From Eubacteriales bacterium (GTDB lineage Bacteria; Bacillota; Clostridia; Peptostreptococcales; Anaerovoracaceae): a stretch of 40,077 nucleotides of DNA. The stretch lies in the NCBI GenBank assembly GCA_028706405.1, contig JAQWBM010000016.1:1-40077 (forward strand). Reading direction: 5' to 3'. Shown in pieces: positions 33,825 to 40,077 of this stretch (its first letter is position 1; each line of letters starts with the position of its first letter). Position numbers and translations under genes: made by a program. The notes beneath the pieces were generated by a model. That model did not search any database. It was not told where the DNA came from and was given only the letters and a program-made list of their open reading frames with translations.

Positions 33825-35762
33825 TTACTCTTCTTCCGACTTATGGTCCGCAATGATCTTTTCTGCAAGATGTGCAGGAACCTCTTCATAACGCTCAAAC
33901 TTCATAGTGAAACTACCTCTTGCCTGAGTCATAGAACGAAGGGTAATTGCATACTTGAACATTTCAGCCATCGGAGCTTCGGCAAGTACCTTCTGGTCGC
34001 CGCCTTGCTGTGGTTCCATACCCAGAATCTTTCCTCTTCTCTTGTTCATGTCGCCCATAATGTCTCCCATGTATTCATCCGGAACCAGAATCTCTACATG
34101 CATAACAGGCTCAAGCAATATGGGTTTCGCCTCTACGATACCCTTTTTAAATGCAAGGGATGCGGCAATTTTAAAAGCCATTTCATTAGAGTCTACATCG
34201 TGATATGATCCGTCATAAAAAACTGCTTTAATATTTACAACCGGGTAGCCTGCAAGAGGTCCTTTTTCCATGGATTCTCTGAGACCCTTTTCTACTGCCG
34301 GTACATAGTTCTTGGGAACGGAACCACCGAAAAGCTCTTCCGAAAATTCAAAGTCCTCTTGCAATGACGGAGAGAATCGGATATGGACGTCTCCGTATTG
34401 TCCTGCGCCACCAGATTGTTTCTTATGTTTACCCTGAACATCTGAACTTCCTTTTATCGTTTCTCTGTACGGGATCTTCTGGTCGACAAGTTCTACTCCA
34501 ACGCCAAACTTGTCCTTAAGCTTCGCAATACTGATACCGATCTGGATTTCTCCCTGACCTCCTATAAGTGTCTGATGTGTTTCCGTATTTCTTTCCAATA
34601 CAAACGATGGGTCCTCTTCCATAAGCTTATTAAGCCCGGCGCTGATCTTTTCATCGTCTCCTTTTTCCTTCGGTTCAACTGCCATATATAGAGACGGCTC
34701 CGGATAGAAAACACCGGGATATTTGATATAATTTGCTTTTTCGCAAAGAGTATCTCCTGTCTGTGTAAACTGTAGCTTTGGTGCGGCAACGATATCACCT
34801 GCTACAGCTAAATCTGCTTCTAAGTGTGTTTTGCCTCTTAAGAAAAACAAATTTCCTATCTTTTCAGGTTTCTCCGTTCTGGTATTATATAACTCACCTG
34901 TGCTCATTTTTCCCGAGGTTACCTTTATCAGGGAGATTTTTCCGACGAATGGGTCGGCGATGGTTTTAAATACAAATGCCGATACCGGCGCATTGGGATC
35001 GCACTTTCTCACGATTTCATTATCTTTTTCATCAACACCCTTATATTCTGCATCATCCTTGGCAATTGGCACAAGCTTTATCATTGTGTCAAGGAATTCC
35101 TTTATTCCTCTGCCATCCAAGGCACAGCAAGTCATAACAGGTATAATGTTACCTGCAGCTATCCCTGATGCTAATCCGCGATTAACTTCTTCTTCCGTAA
35201 ACGCTTCTCCATTGAAAAATTTTTCCAACAGCTCCTCGTCACTCTCGGCAATGGCTTCTGTAAGGGAATCCTTTTCAGATAGCTGCACTACCGACGTACC
35301 AAACTTACTCTTTAAATCGTCAATGACTTTATCTACCTCGACATTTTCCTTGTCGATTTTATTTATGAGAAAAAAGGTAGGAATACCATGTTCTTTACAG
35401 GTTTTCCATGCTTTTTCCGTACCAACCTGTATCCCTGATGATGCATCAACCATTATCACCGCTGCTTCAACAGCTCTCATCGCAGAATATACCTCTCCAA
35501 TAAAATCGAAGTATCCAGGCGTATCGATAAAATTAATCTTATACTTGTTGTATTCTACAGGAACTACGGATGTACTGATTGAATAACCTTTCTCTATCTC
35601 CATCTTGTCGTAATCTGATACGGTATTTCCGTCTTCAACCCTGCCCAGTCTGTTAATTACCCCTGTAGCAAGCAATGCGGCTTCTAATAAAGTGGTTTTT
35701 CCGCACCCTCCATGCCCTACAAGTACAACGTTCCTTATAGTGTCGCTAGTATATCCTTTCAT
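33825..35762 (-). CDS. Elongation factor G-like translational GTPase
   Basis: A 645-residue EF-G paralogue. G1 is VLVGHGGCGKTTLLEA, G3 is NFIDTPGYFDF and G4 is LINKIDKEN; domains II to V follow, including GGAGQYGDVHIRFSP and the C-terminal LEPVMHVEILVPDEYMGDIM. It is shorter than canonical FusA (about 690 residues) and the G1 loop is GHGGCGKT rather than AHIDAGKT. It therefore belongs to the EF-G2-like set, whose role (ribosome recycling or stress translation) is less certain. ATG 35762 has GGGAGG seven bases upstream. Own promoter and terminator. Confidence 0.9.
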   Translation of the reverse strand: MKGYTSDTIRNVVLVGHGGCGKTTLLEAALLATGVINRLGRVEDGNTVSDYDKMEIEKGYSISTSVVPVEYNKYKINFIDTPGYFDFIGEVYSAMRAVEAAVIMVDASSGIQVGTEKAWKTCKEHGIPTFFLINKIDKENVEVDKVIDDLKSKFGTSVVQLSEKDSLTEAIAESDEELLEKFFNGEAFTEEEVNRGLASGIAAGNIIPVMTCCALDGRGIKEFLDTMIKLVPIAKDDAEYKGVDEKDNEIVRKCDPNAPVSAFVFKTIADPFVGKISLIKVTSGKMSTGELYNTRTEKPEKIGNLFFLRGKTHLEADLAVAGDIVAAPKLQFTQTGDTLCEKANYIKYPGVFYPEPSLYMAVEPKEKGDDEKISAGLNKLMEEDPSFVLERNTETHQTLIGGQGEIQIGISIAKLKDKFGVGVELVDQKIPYRETIKGSSDVQGKHKKQSGGAGQYGDVHIRFSPSLQEDFEFSEELFGGSVPKNYVPAVEKGLRESMEKGPLAGYPVVNIKAVFYDGSYHDVDSNEMAFKIAASLAFKKGIVEAKPILLEPVMHVEILVPDEYMGDIMGDMNKRRGKILGMEPQQGGDQKVLAEAPMAEMFKYAITLRSMTQARGSFTMKFERYEEVPAHLAEKIIADHKSEEE

Positions 35763-35799
35763 GTTCCGACCTCCCATAAAAATTTCACATAGTAGTGAC

Positions 35800-35828
35800 A
35801 GTATATCATTTTCATATTTAAATAGCAA
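35800..35828 (-). promoter_or_regulatory. Promoter of the EF-G-like gene
   Basis: On the minus strand TTGCTA (35823-35828) and TATACT (35800-35805) are 17 bases apart, with TG in extended -10 position. It lies about 38 bases before the start codon. Confidence 0.65.
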
Positions 35829-35882
35829 ATAATAAAAAATTGTAAAACACGAAATGTTAAATGCAAGTTAAGAAGTAACTGA

Positions 35883-35933
35883 AGACTGAGAGATGATTGG
35901 CTGAAAGGCTGTAAGCCAATCATCTCTCAGTCT
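35883..35933. repeat. Dispersed repeat: perfect 20-bp hairpin 3' of asnS
   Basis: Perfect 20-base arms (35883-35902 and 35914-35933) with an 11-base loop. The right arm recurs exactly at 8076-8095. It begins nine bases after the asnS stop. No T-run follows on the minus strand, so it is not a classic terminator although it may block RNA decay or transcription. Confidence 0.9.
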
Positions 35934-35942
35934 CCGGTCTAC

Positions 35943-37337
35943 CTAAAATTCTGCTGAATTCGGTGTTCTCGGGAAAGGTAATACGTCTCTGATGTTGCCC
36001 ATTCCGGTAATATACATGATTATTCTTTCAAAGCCAAGACCGTAACCGGCATGCTTCACTCCGCCGTATCTTCGCAGGTCCAAATACCACCAGTAATCCT
36101 CTTCTCGAAGACCCTGTTCCTTAATTTTATTTAACAGTACATCATATCGTTCTTCTCTCTGGCTGCCTCCAATTATTTCACCGACTCCCGGCACCAGAAG
36201 GTCCATGGCTGCCACAGTCTTGTTATCATCATTGATACGCATATAAAACGCCTTTATTTCCTTCGGATAATCAATAACAAAGACCGGCTTTTTATATACC
36301 TCCTCAGTAATGTATCTCTCATGCTCAGTCTGAAGGTCTATGCCCCATTCCACCGGGTATTGGAACTGTCTGCCCGATTTCTTCAGTATATCGATAGCAT
36401 CAGTATAGGTAATACGGGCAAAATTGTTGTTTACAATATTAGTCAACCTGTCAAGCAATCCTTTATCAATAAATTCATTGAAGAACTTCATTTCTTCTTT
36501 GGCATTTTCAAGCACGTAATTTATTATAGACTTGATCATGCTTTCCGCCAGCTCCATATTATCATTGATGTCGGCAAATGCCACTTCCGGCTCTATCATC
36601 CAGAACTCAGACGCATGTCTTGCGGTATTGGAATTTTCCGCGCGGAAGGTTGGTCCAAAGGTATATACATTTCTAAAAGCAAGTGCAAAAGTTTCAGCTT
36701 CCAGCTGCCCGCTTACGGTAAGATTTGCTTCCTTTCCAAAGAAATCCTGACTGAAATCAATTTTTCCATTTTCTGTTCTCGGCGGCTTGTCCATATCCAA
36801 CGTTGTGACTCTGAACATTTCTCCCGCCCCTTCCGCATCACTGCCTGTGATGATTGGTGTATGGACATAGATAAAATTCTGATCCTGAAAAAACTTATGG
36901 ATTGCGTACGCAACCAAAGACCTGACCCTAAAAACAGCTGAGAATGTGTTGCTTCTCGGTCTTAAATGGGCAATTTCCCTTAAAAATTCAAGGCTGTGTC
37001 TTTTTTTCTGTAAAGGGAAATCCGCATCAGAATCCGCTTCAATTATCACTTTATTTGCTTTGATTTCAAAAGGTTGCTTTGCTTCCGGCGTCAATACCAG
37101 CTCTCCGGTAACAAAAAGTGCTGCGGAAATTGGAACCTTTGCTATCTGGTCGTAGTTTTCGATTGATTCATTCTCATAAACGACCTGAACCGGCTTAAAG
37201 TAACTCCCATCATTGATCTCAACAAAACCAAACTTATTTGAGCTTCTGTTTGTTCTAACCCAGCCTCTTACCGCAATTTCTTTATCTACATATTGCTGCG
37301 TGTTGACATAAAGCTGTCTCAACTGTATATCCTTCAT
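35943..37337 (-). CDS. asnS: Asparaginyl-tRNA synthetase
   Basis: A 464-residue class IIb synthetase. OB-fold anticodon domain at the N terminus ([20 protein letters not shown]), motif 1 in [19 protein letters not shown], motif 2 in [20 protein letters not shown] and motif 3 in [16 protein letters not shown]. AsnS rather than AspS identity follows from the [12 protein letters not shown] motif and from length. AAAAGGAG precedes ATG 37337. The lysS gene ends 255 bases upstream on the same strand, with repeats and a terminator-like hairpin between. Confidence 0.95.
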   Translation of the reverse strand: MKDIQLRQLYVNTQQYVDKEIAVRGWVRTNRSSNKFGFVEINDGSYFKPVQVVYENESIENYDQIAKVPISAALFVTGELVLTPEAKQPFEIKANKVIIEADSDADFPLQKKRHSLEFLREIAHLRPRSNTFSAVFRVRSLVAYAIHKFFQDQNFIYVHTPIITGSDAEGAGEMFRVTTLDMDKPPRTENGKIDFSQDFFGKEANLTVSGQLEAETFALAFRNVYTFGPTFRAENSNTARHASEFWMIEPEVAFADINDNMELAESMIKSIINYVLENAKEEMKFFNEFIDKGLLDRLTNIVNNNFARITYTDAIDILKKSGRQFQYPVEWGIDLQTEHERYITEEVYKKPVFVIDYPKEIKAFYMRINDDNKTVAAMDLLVPGVGEIIGGSQREERYDVLLNKIKEQGLREEDYWWYLDLRRYGGVKHAGYGLGFERIIMYITGMGNIRDVLPFPRTPNSAEF

Positions 37338-37370
37338 AACGAGTCTCCTTTTAAGATATTTAGGTAAGAA

Positions 37371-37390
37371 AAGTTTGCCAAAGCAAACTT
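37371..37390 (-). terminator. Hairpin with T-rich tail between lysS and asnS
   Basis: AAGTTTGC (37371-37378) and GCAAACTT (37383-37390) form a perfect 8-bp stem with loop CAAA. On the minus strand TTTTCTTACC follows. It can end the lysS transcript or attenuate asnS, whose start is 33 bases downstream. Confidence 0.65.
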
Positions 37391-37412
37391 CCCATTATCA
37401 TCATTTTATATT

Positions 37413-37592
37413 GTATGCGAGCAAGCCCGAAGCGCCAGCGACAAAGTATTGCGAATTCTGTGACAAGCCGCAGGCGCAGGATAATTTTCGCAAGACGCGA
37501 AGCGGCGATTGAGGGCGAAGGACGCGTACTTAATTGTACGCGAGCAAAGCCCGAAGCGCCAGCGACAAAGTATTGCGGAATTTAGACAAGCC
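37413..37592. repeat. Pair of direct repeats flanking a hairpin, 3' of lysS
   Basis: About 57 bases at 37413-37469 recur at 37536-37592 with few changes (both contain CCCGAAGCGCCAGCGACAAA and end GACAAGCC). Between them are further GC-rich stretches and CGCGTAC / GTACGCG (37523-37529, 37536-37542) as a perfect hairpin with loop TTAATT. The second copy ends in the lysS stop codon. Base composition is richer in GC than the flanks. This accounts for most of the gap. Confidence 0.85.
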
Positions 37593-39115
37593 TAGAGCGG
37601 TTTCATAGTAGGAAATAGTATAATATCCCTAATAGAAGCCGAATTGGTCAAAAGCATAATCACGCGGTCAATACCTATTCCCAGTCCTCCGGTAGGCGGC
37701 ATTCCAACCTCCAGTGCATTGATAAAATCCTCATCCATTGGATGAGCTTCGTTGTCGCCTTTTTCTAGCTGCTCCTGCTGATCTTTAAATCTCTGATATT
37801 GATCTATGGGGTCATTCAATTCCGAGAAAGCGTTGGCAATTTCCCAAGTATTAATATACGCTTCAAATCTTCTTGTGATTCTGGGGTCATCAGGATCTCT
37901 TTTCGATAATGGGGATATCTCTACGGGATGACCGATTATAAATAAAGGTCCTTCAAGATGTTCTTCACAGTACTCTTCAAACAAAGTGCTTATGACAAGA
38001 CCTCTCTTCATAGTCTCGGCATTTTCGAGTTTGTACTTTTTAGCTATTTCCCTGGCTTCTTCATCTGTGTTGATTTTATCAAAATCCTCTCCCACCCATT
38101 TCTTCACTGCATCCTGCATGGTCAGTCTTTCCCACGGAGGGGTAAGGTCGAAAGTTTTTCCCTGATACTCAATCACCATAGTCCCAAGTACATTTTGGGC
38201 AACTGTAGATATTAAATTCTCTGTAATATCCATCATATCTTCCATGTTTCCATATGCCTGATACAGCTCCATGGATGTAAATTCCGGATTGTGGTTTCGG
38301 TCCATCCCTTCGTTGCGGAACATTTTACCCATTTCATAAACCCGGTCAAATCCTCCTACTATAAGTCTCTTGAGATAAAGCTCATTCGATATGCGGAGCC
38401 TCATTCCCATATCAAGGGTATTGTGGTAGGTCTCGAAGGGTCTTGCATTTGCACCGCCTGCTATGGTCGTCAGAATCGGCGTATCTACTTCCAGGAAACC
38501 CCTTCCTTCCAGGTAGTTTTTTATTTCTTTTATCATCTTGGAGCGAAGTATAAATTTTTCCCTGACTTCAGGGTTCACGATGAGATCAACGTATCTCTGG
38601 CGATACCTGGTATCATGATCCTTCAGCCCGTGGAACTTATTGGGAAGAATCTGCAGGGATTTCGTTAAAAGCTTGATCTCACTTACTTTGATAGATATTT
38701 CCCCGTGTTTAGTTCTGAACACTTCACCGACAATACCTATGATATCTCCAATATCATAGATGAGGAAAATCTCATATTCCTCAGGTGTAATGGCATCTTG
38801 CCTGATATAGCATTGGATTCTGCCCTGGTGGTCTTGAATGTCTATGAATGAAGCTTTACCCATCTGCCGTTTGGCCATAATTCTGCCTGCGCATGTGACT
38901 GTTTTTCCCTCCATAGCATCAAAATTGCCTTTGATATCCATGCTATAGTTTTTCACATCCCATGTTTCTGCTGAAAATGGATTCCTGCCCATTTCCTGAA
39001 GCTTTTTAAGCTTTTCACGTCTTATTAATCTCATTTCGTTTAAGCTTTCTTCGGAAACTTCTGCTTCATTTTCTATTTCTTGCCATACCTTCATCCTGTT
39101 GTCTTCCGTATTCAT
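37592..39115 (-). CDS. lysS: Lysyl-tRNA synthetase, class II
   Basis: A 507-residue class IIb enzyme. OB-fold with [20 protein letters not shown], motif 1 in [20 protein letters not shown], motif 2 in [20 protein letters not shown] and motif 3 in [31 protein letters not shown] and the total length are standard for bacterial LysS. GAGG lies before ATG 39115. It follows greA by 63 bases and is probably co-transcribed with it, an arrangement common in Firmicutes. Confidence 0.96.
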   Translation of the reverse strand: MNTEDNRMKVWQEIENEAEVSEESLNEMRLIRREKLKKLQEMGRNPFSAETWDVKNYSMDIKGNFDAMEGKTVTCAGRIMAKRQMGKASFIDIQDHQGRIQCYIRQDAITPEEYEIFLIYDIGDIIGIVGEVFRTKHGEISIKVSEIKLLTKSLQILPNKFHGLKDHDTRYRQRYVDLIVNPEVREKFILRSKMIKEIKNYLEGRGFLEVDTPILTTIAGGANARPFETYHNTLDMGMRLRISNELYLKRLIVGGFDRVYEMGKMFRNEGMDRNHNPEFTSMELYQAYGNMEDMMDITENLISTVAQNVLGTMVIEYQGKTFDLTPPWERLTMQDAVKKWVGEDFDKINTDEEAREIAKKYKLENAETMKRGLVISTLFEEYCEEHLEGPLFIIGHPVEISPLSKRDPDDPRITRRFEAYINTWEIANAFSELNDPIDQYQRFKDQQEQLEKGDNEAHPMDEDFINALEVGMPPTGGLGIGIDRVIMLLTNSASIRDIILFPTMKPL

Positions 39116-39178
39116 TACTATCCTCTTTTCTAGATTAACTTACTATATAAAGTCTGCTTAATTTGATTTTAATCAAAT

Positions 39179-39652
39179 CTATCTGAATATATCCATTATT
39201 TGATAACTAACAACTCCGTCAGGAACTTGAACCTCGGCAATTTCGTCCACCTTTTTTCCCAGAAGTGCTGCACCAACCAGTGACGCATTTGAAATTTTGC
39301 CTTGAAAGGGATCTGCCTCCGTGGAGCCAACGATAGTGAATTCTAATATCTCTTCGGTTCCAACTTCTTTTACCTTCACTTTAAGTCCTATTCCCACACG
39401 GTCATCAGGTATGTCTTCTTCGTCAATTATTTTTGCTATTCGCATCATATTTTCTAATTTATTGATTCGCTCTTCCAGCTCGGCTTGTTCGTTCTTTGCG
39501 GAATCATATTCGGAGTTTTCAGAGATATCACCATAAGAAATTGCCTCCTTGATTCTTTCGGCAACTTCTTTTCTTCTTACAGTAATCAGTTCTTCATGTT
39601 CTGTAACAATTTTATCATATCCTTTTCTTGTTAACAGCATTTCATCTGTCAT
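39179..39652 (-). CDS. greA: Transcript cleavage factor GreA
   Basis: A 157-residue factor that rescues backtracked RNA polymerase. The N-terminal coiled coil carries LTRKGYDKIVTEHEELITVR and the acidic tip GDISENSEYDSAKNEQAELE, whose Asp and Glu coordinate the catalytic metal. The C-terminal FKBP-like domain has GSTEADPFQGKISNASLVGA. AAAGGAG precedes ATG 39652. First gene of the greA-lysS operon, with a consensus promoter and an adjoining palindrome. Confidence 0.96.
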   Translation of the reverse strand: MTDEMLLTRKGYDKIVTEHEELITVRRKEVAERIKEAISYGDISENSEYDSAKNEQAELEERINKLENMMRIAKIIDEEDIPDDRVGIGLKVKVKEVGTEEILEFTIVGSTEADPFQGKISNASLVGAALLGKKVDEIAEVQVPDGVVSYQIMDIFR

Positions 39653-39707
39653 ATTCTTATCTCCTTTATTACTTTGATTGGTCCCTGATCGGTACCTTTA
39701 TTACCCG

Positions 39708-39733
39708 AATGATGCGCTCGTATTCGCATCATT
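39708..39733. promoter_or_regulatory. Palindrome over the greA start site
   Basis: AATGATGCG (39708-39716) and CGCATCATT (39725-39733) are perfect 9-base arms with an 8-base spacer. They overlap the last bases of the -10 element and the expected start site of the greA promoter, where a repressor operator would be placed. It would also form a hairpin at the 5' end of the RNA. Confidence 0.6.
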
Positions 39734-39759
39734 ATAAAGGATTGTCTAATATATGTCAA
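39731..39759 (-). promoter_or_regulatory. Consensus sigma-A promoter of greA-lysS
   Basis: On the minus strand TTGACA (39754-39759) and TATAAT (39731-39736) are exactly 17 bases apart, a perfect match to consensus. The leader is about 70 bases. Confidence 0.9.
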
Positions 39760-40068
39760 GGAATTATCAAGCATATCAGGATTCAAAACCTTTGTTTATA
39801 GCCGGATTCCAGCTGTGTAATCGCTAGGTTTTTTACCTGACTTTCATTCATATTTATTCCTGGTTAATTTGGTTCCAAATTTAATTAATATAGTATAATT
39901 CAATCATTAGATTTTTACAACATAATAATCATTATTTATCAAAGGTAAAATGTAGGATTACAATACATGTGTTACATCTAATTTAAAAAATAAATACAGA
40001 AAACCACCAAATGTGTTATGTTTAAAGTTACCACACAAAAAACATTCACTCTTAAGGAGGTTTTCCGT
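39760..40068. other. AT-rich divergent intergenic region
   Basis: The gap between the greA promoter and the gene at 40069 has no open frame I can support. TATAAT at 39893-39898 on the plus strand could be a -10 for the rightward gene but lacks a well placed -35. ATGTGTTACAT (39967-39977) and ATGTGTTATGT (40011-40021) are similar 11-base motifs of unknown meaning. Confidence 0.4.
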
Positions 40069-40077
40069 ATGGCAAGT
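40069..40077 (+). CDS. Start of a rightward gene, truncated by the window end
   Basis: ATG GCA AGT (Met-Ala-Ser) follows a perfect AAGGAGG ribosome binding site (40054-40060) with an eight-base spacer. Only three codons are present, so the product cannot be named. A small, highly expressed protein such as a small acid-soluble spore protein would fit the strong site and the N terminus, but this is a guess. Confidence 0.55.

Noticed and set aside
33723..34208. Plus-strand frame covering the repeat region and the end of the EF-G-like gene
   Set aside because: It runs antisense to conserved coding sequence and through a terminator, without a ribosome binding site.
37413..37592. CRISPR array
   Set aside because: Only two units with imperfect identity, a structured spacer, and no cas genes.
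22200..39200. T-box leaders of proS, asnS and lysS
   Set aside because: I looked for the conserved T-box sequence on the minus strand upstream of each gene and did not find it. proS is coupled to ispDF with no leader.

Overview
The window looks like one contig end from a low-GC, anaerobic, spore-forming Firmicute of class Clostridia. The support is a SigH-type sporulation sigma factor, the gene order cysE-cysS / mrnC-thyA / rlmB-sigH, a PPi-type phosphofructokinase, a CarD-YacL-IspDF-ProS cluster and a greA-lysS operon. Genus assignment is not possible from sequence reading alone. The first 21 bases match the 3' end of the Illumina TruSeq read-2 adapter, so they are not genomic and the contig breaks inside a mobile element.

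Layout. (1) 22 to about 7.94 kb is the end of an integrative and conjugative element (ICE) of the Tn916/ICEBs1 mating-apparatus type. All genes are on the minus strand: a 77-aa protein, a YdjM-type membrane protein, a tyrosine recombinase, TcpA/FtsK-like coupling ATPase, TcpC, a TcpD/VirB2-like protein, TcpE, VirB4 ATPase and the start of a VirB6-like channel protein. Its boundary lies inside a tRNA-Thr(GGT) gene. Only the 5' half of that tRNA, with its promoter, remains here (7941-8037), and the promoter points into the element. A run of TTCTCTA direct repeats and a 28-bp palindrome lie just inside the element. (2) 8.1-18.0 kb is a chromosomal minus-strand block: sigH, rlmB, dfr, a DUF5348-like gene, a GC-rich APC permease that looks acquired, thyA, mrnC, nagB, cysS and cysE. 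selO (plus strand) is the only gene facing the other way. (3) 18.1-26.9 kb holds a LysM/G5/M23 cell-wall peptidase with WalR-like boxes upstream, then a cyclophilin, a Nudix hydrolase, paired half-size chromate transporters, proS, ispDF, a PIN/TRAM membrane protein and carD. (4) 27.1-31.7 kb has a PPi-type phosphofructokinase and an OmpR/EnvZ-type two-component system on the plus strand, converging on a GNAT acetyltransferase. (5) 31.7-40.1 kb has a small Arg-rich protein behind a sigma-K-like promoter, radA, an EF-G paralogue, asnS, lysS and greA. The first three codons of a divergent gene close the window.

How it fits together. The ICE portion encodes most of the mating channel and the recombinase. 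The relaxase, regulators and peptidoglycan hydrolase expected for a complete element must lie beyond base 1 if they exist. The chromosomal part is housekeeping: translation (cysS, proS, asnS, lysS, rlmB, EF-G-like), thymidylate/folate (thyA, dfr), isoprenoids, cysteine, RNA processing and sporulation control.

The least expected structure is between genes: the split tRNA with its inward promoter, three families of dispersed palindromic repeats sitting at stop codons, a palindrome over the greA start site, a hairpin at the predicted cysE start site, and WalR-like tandem boxes.
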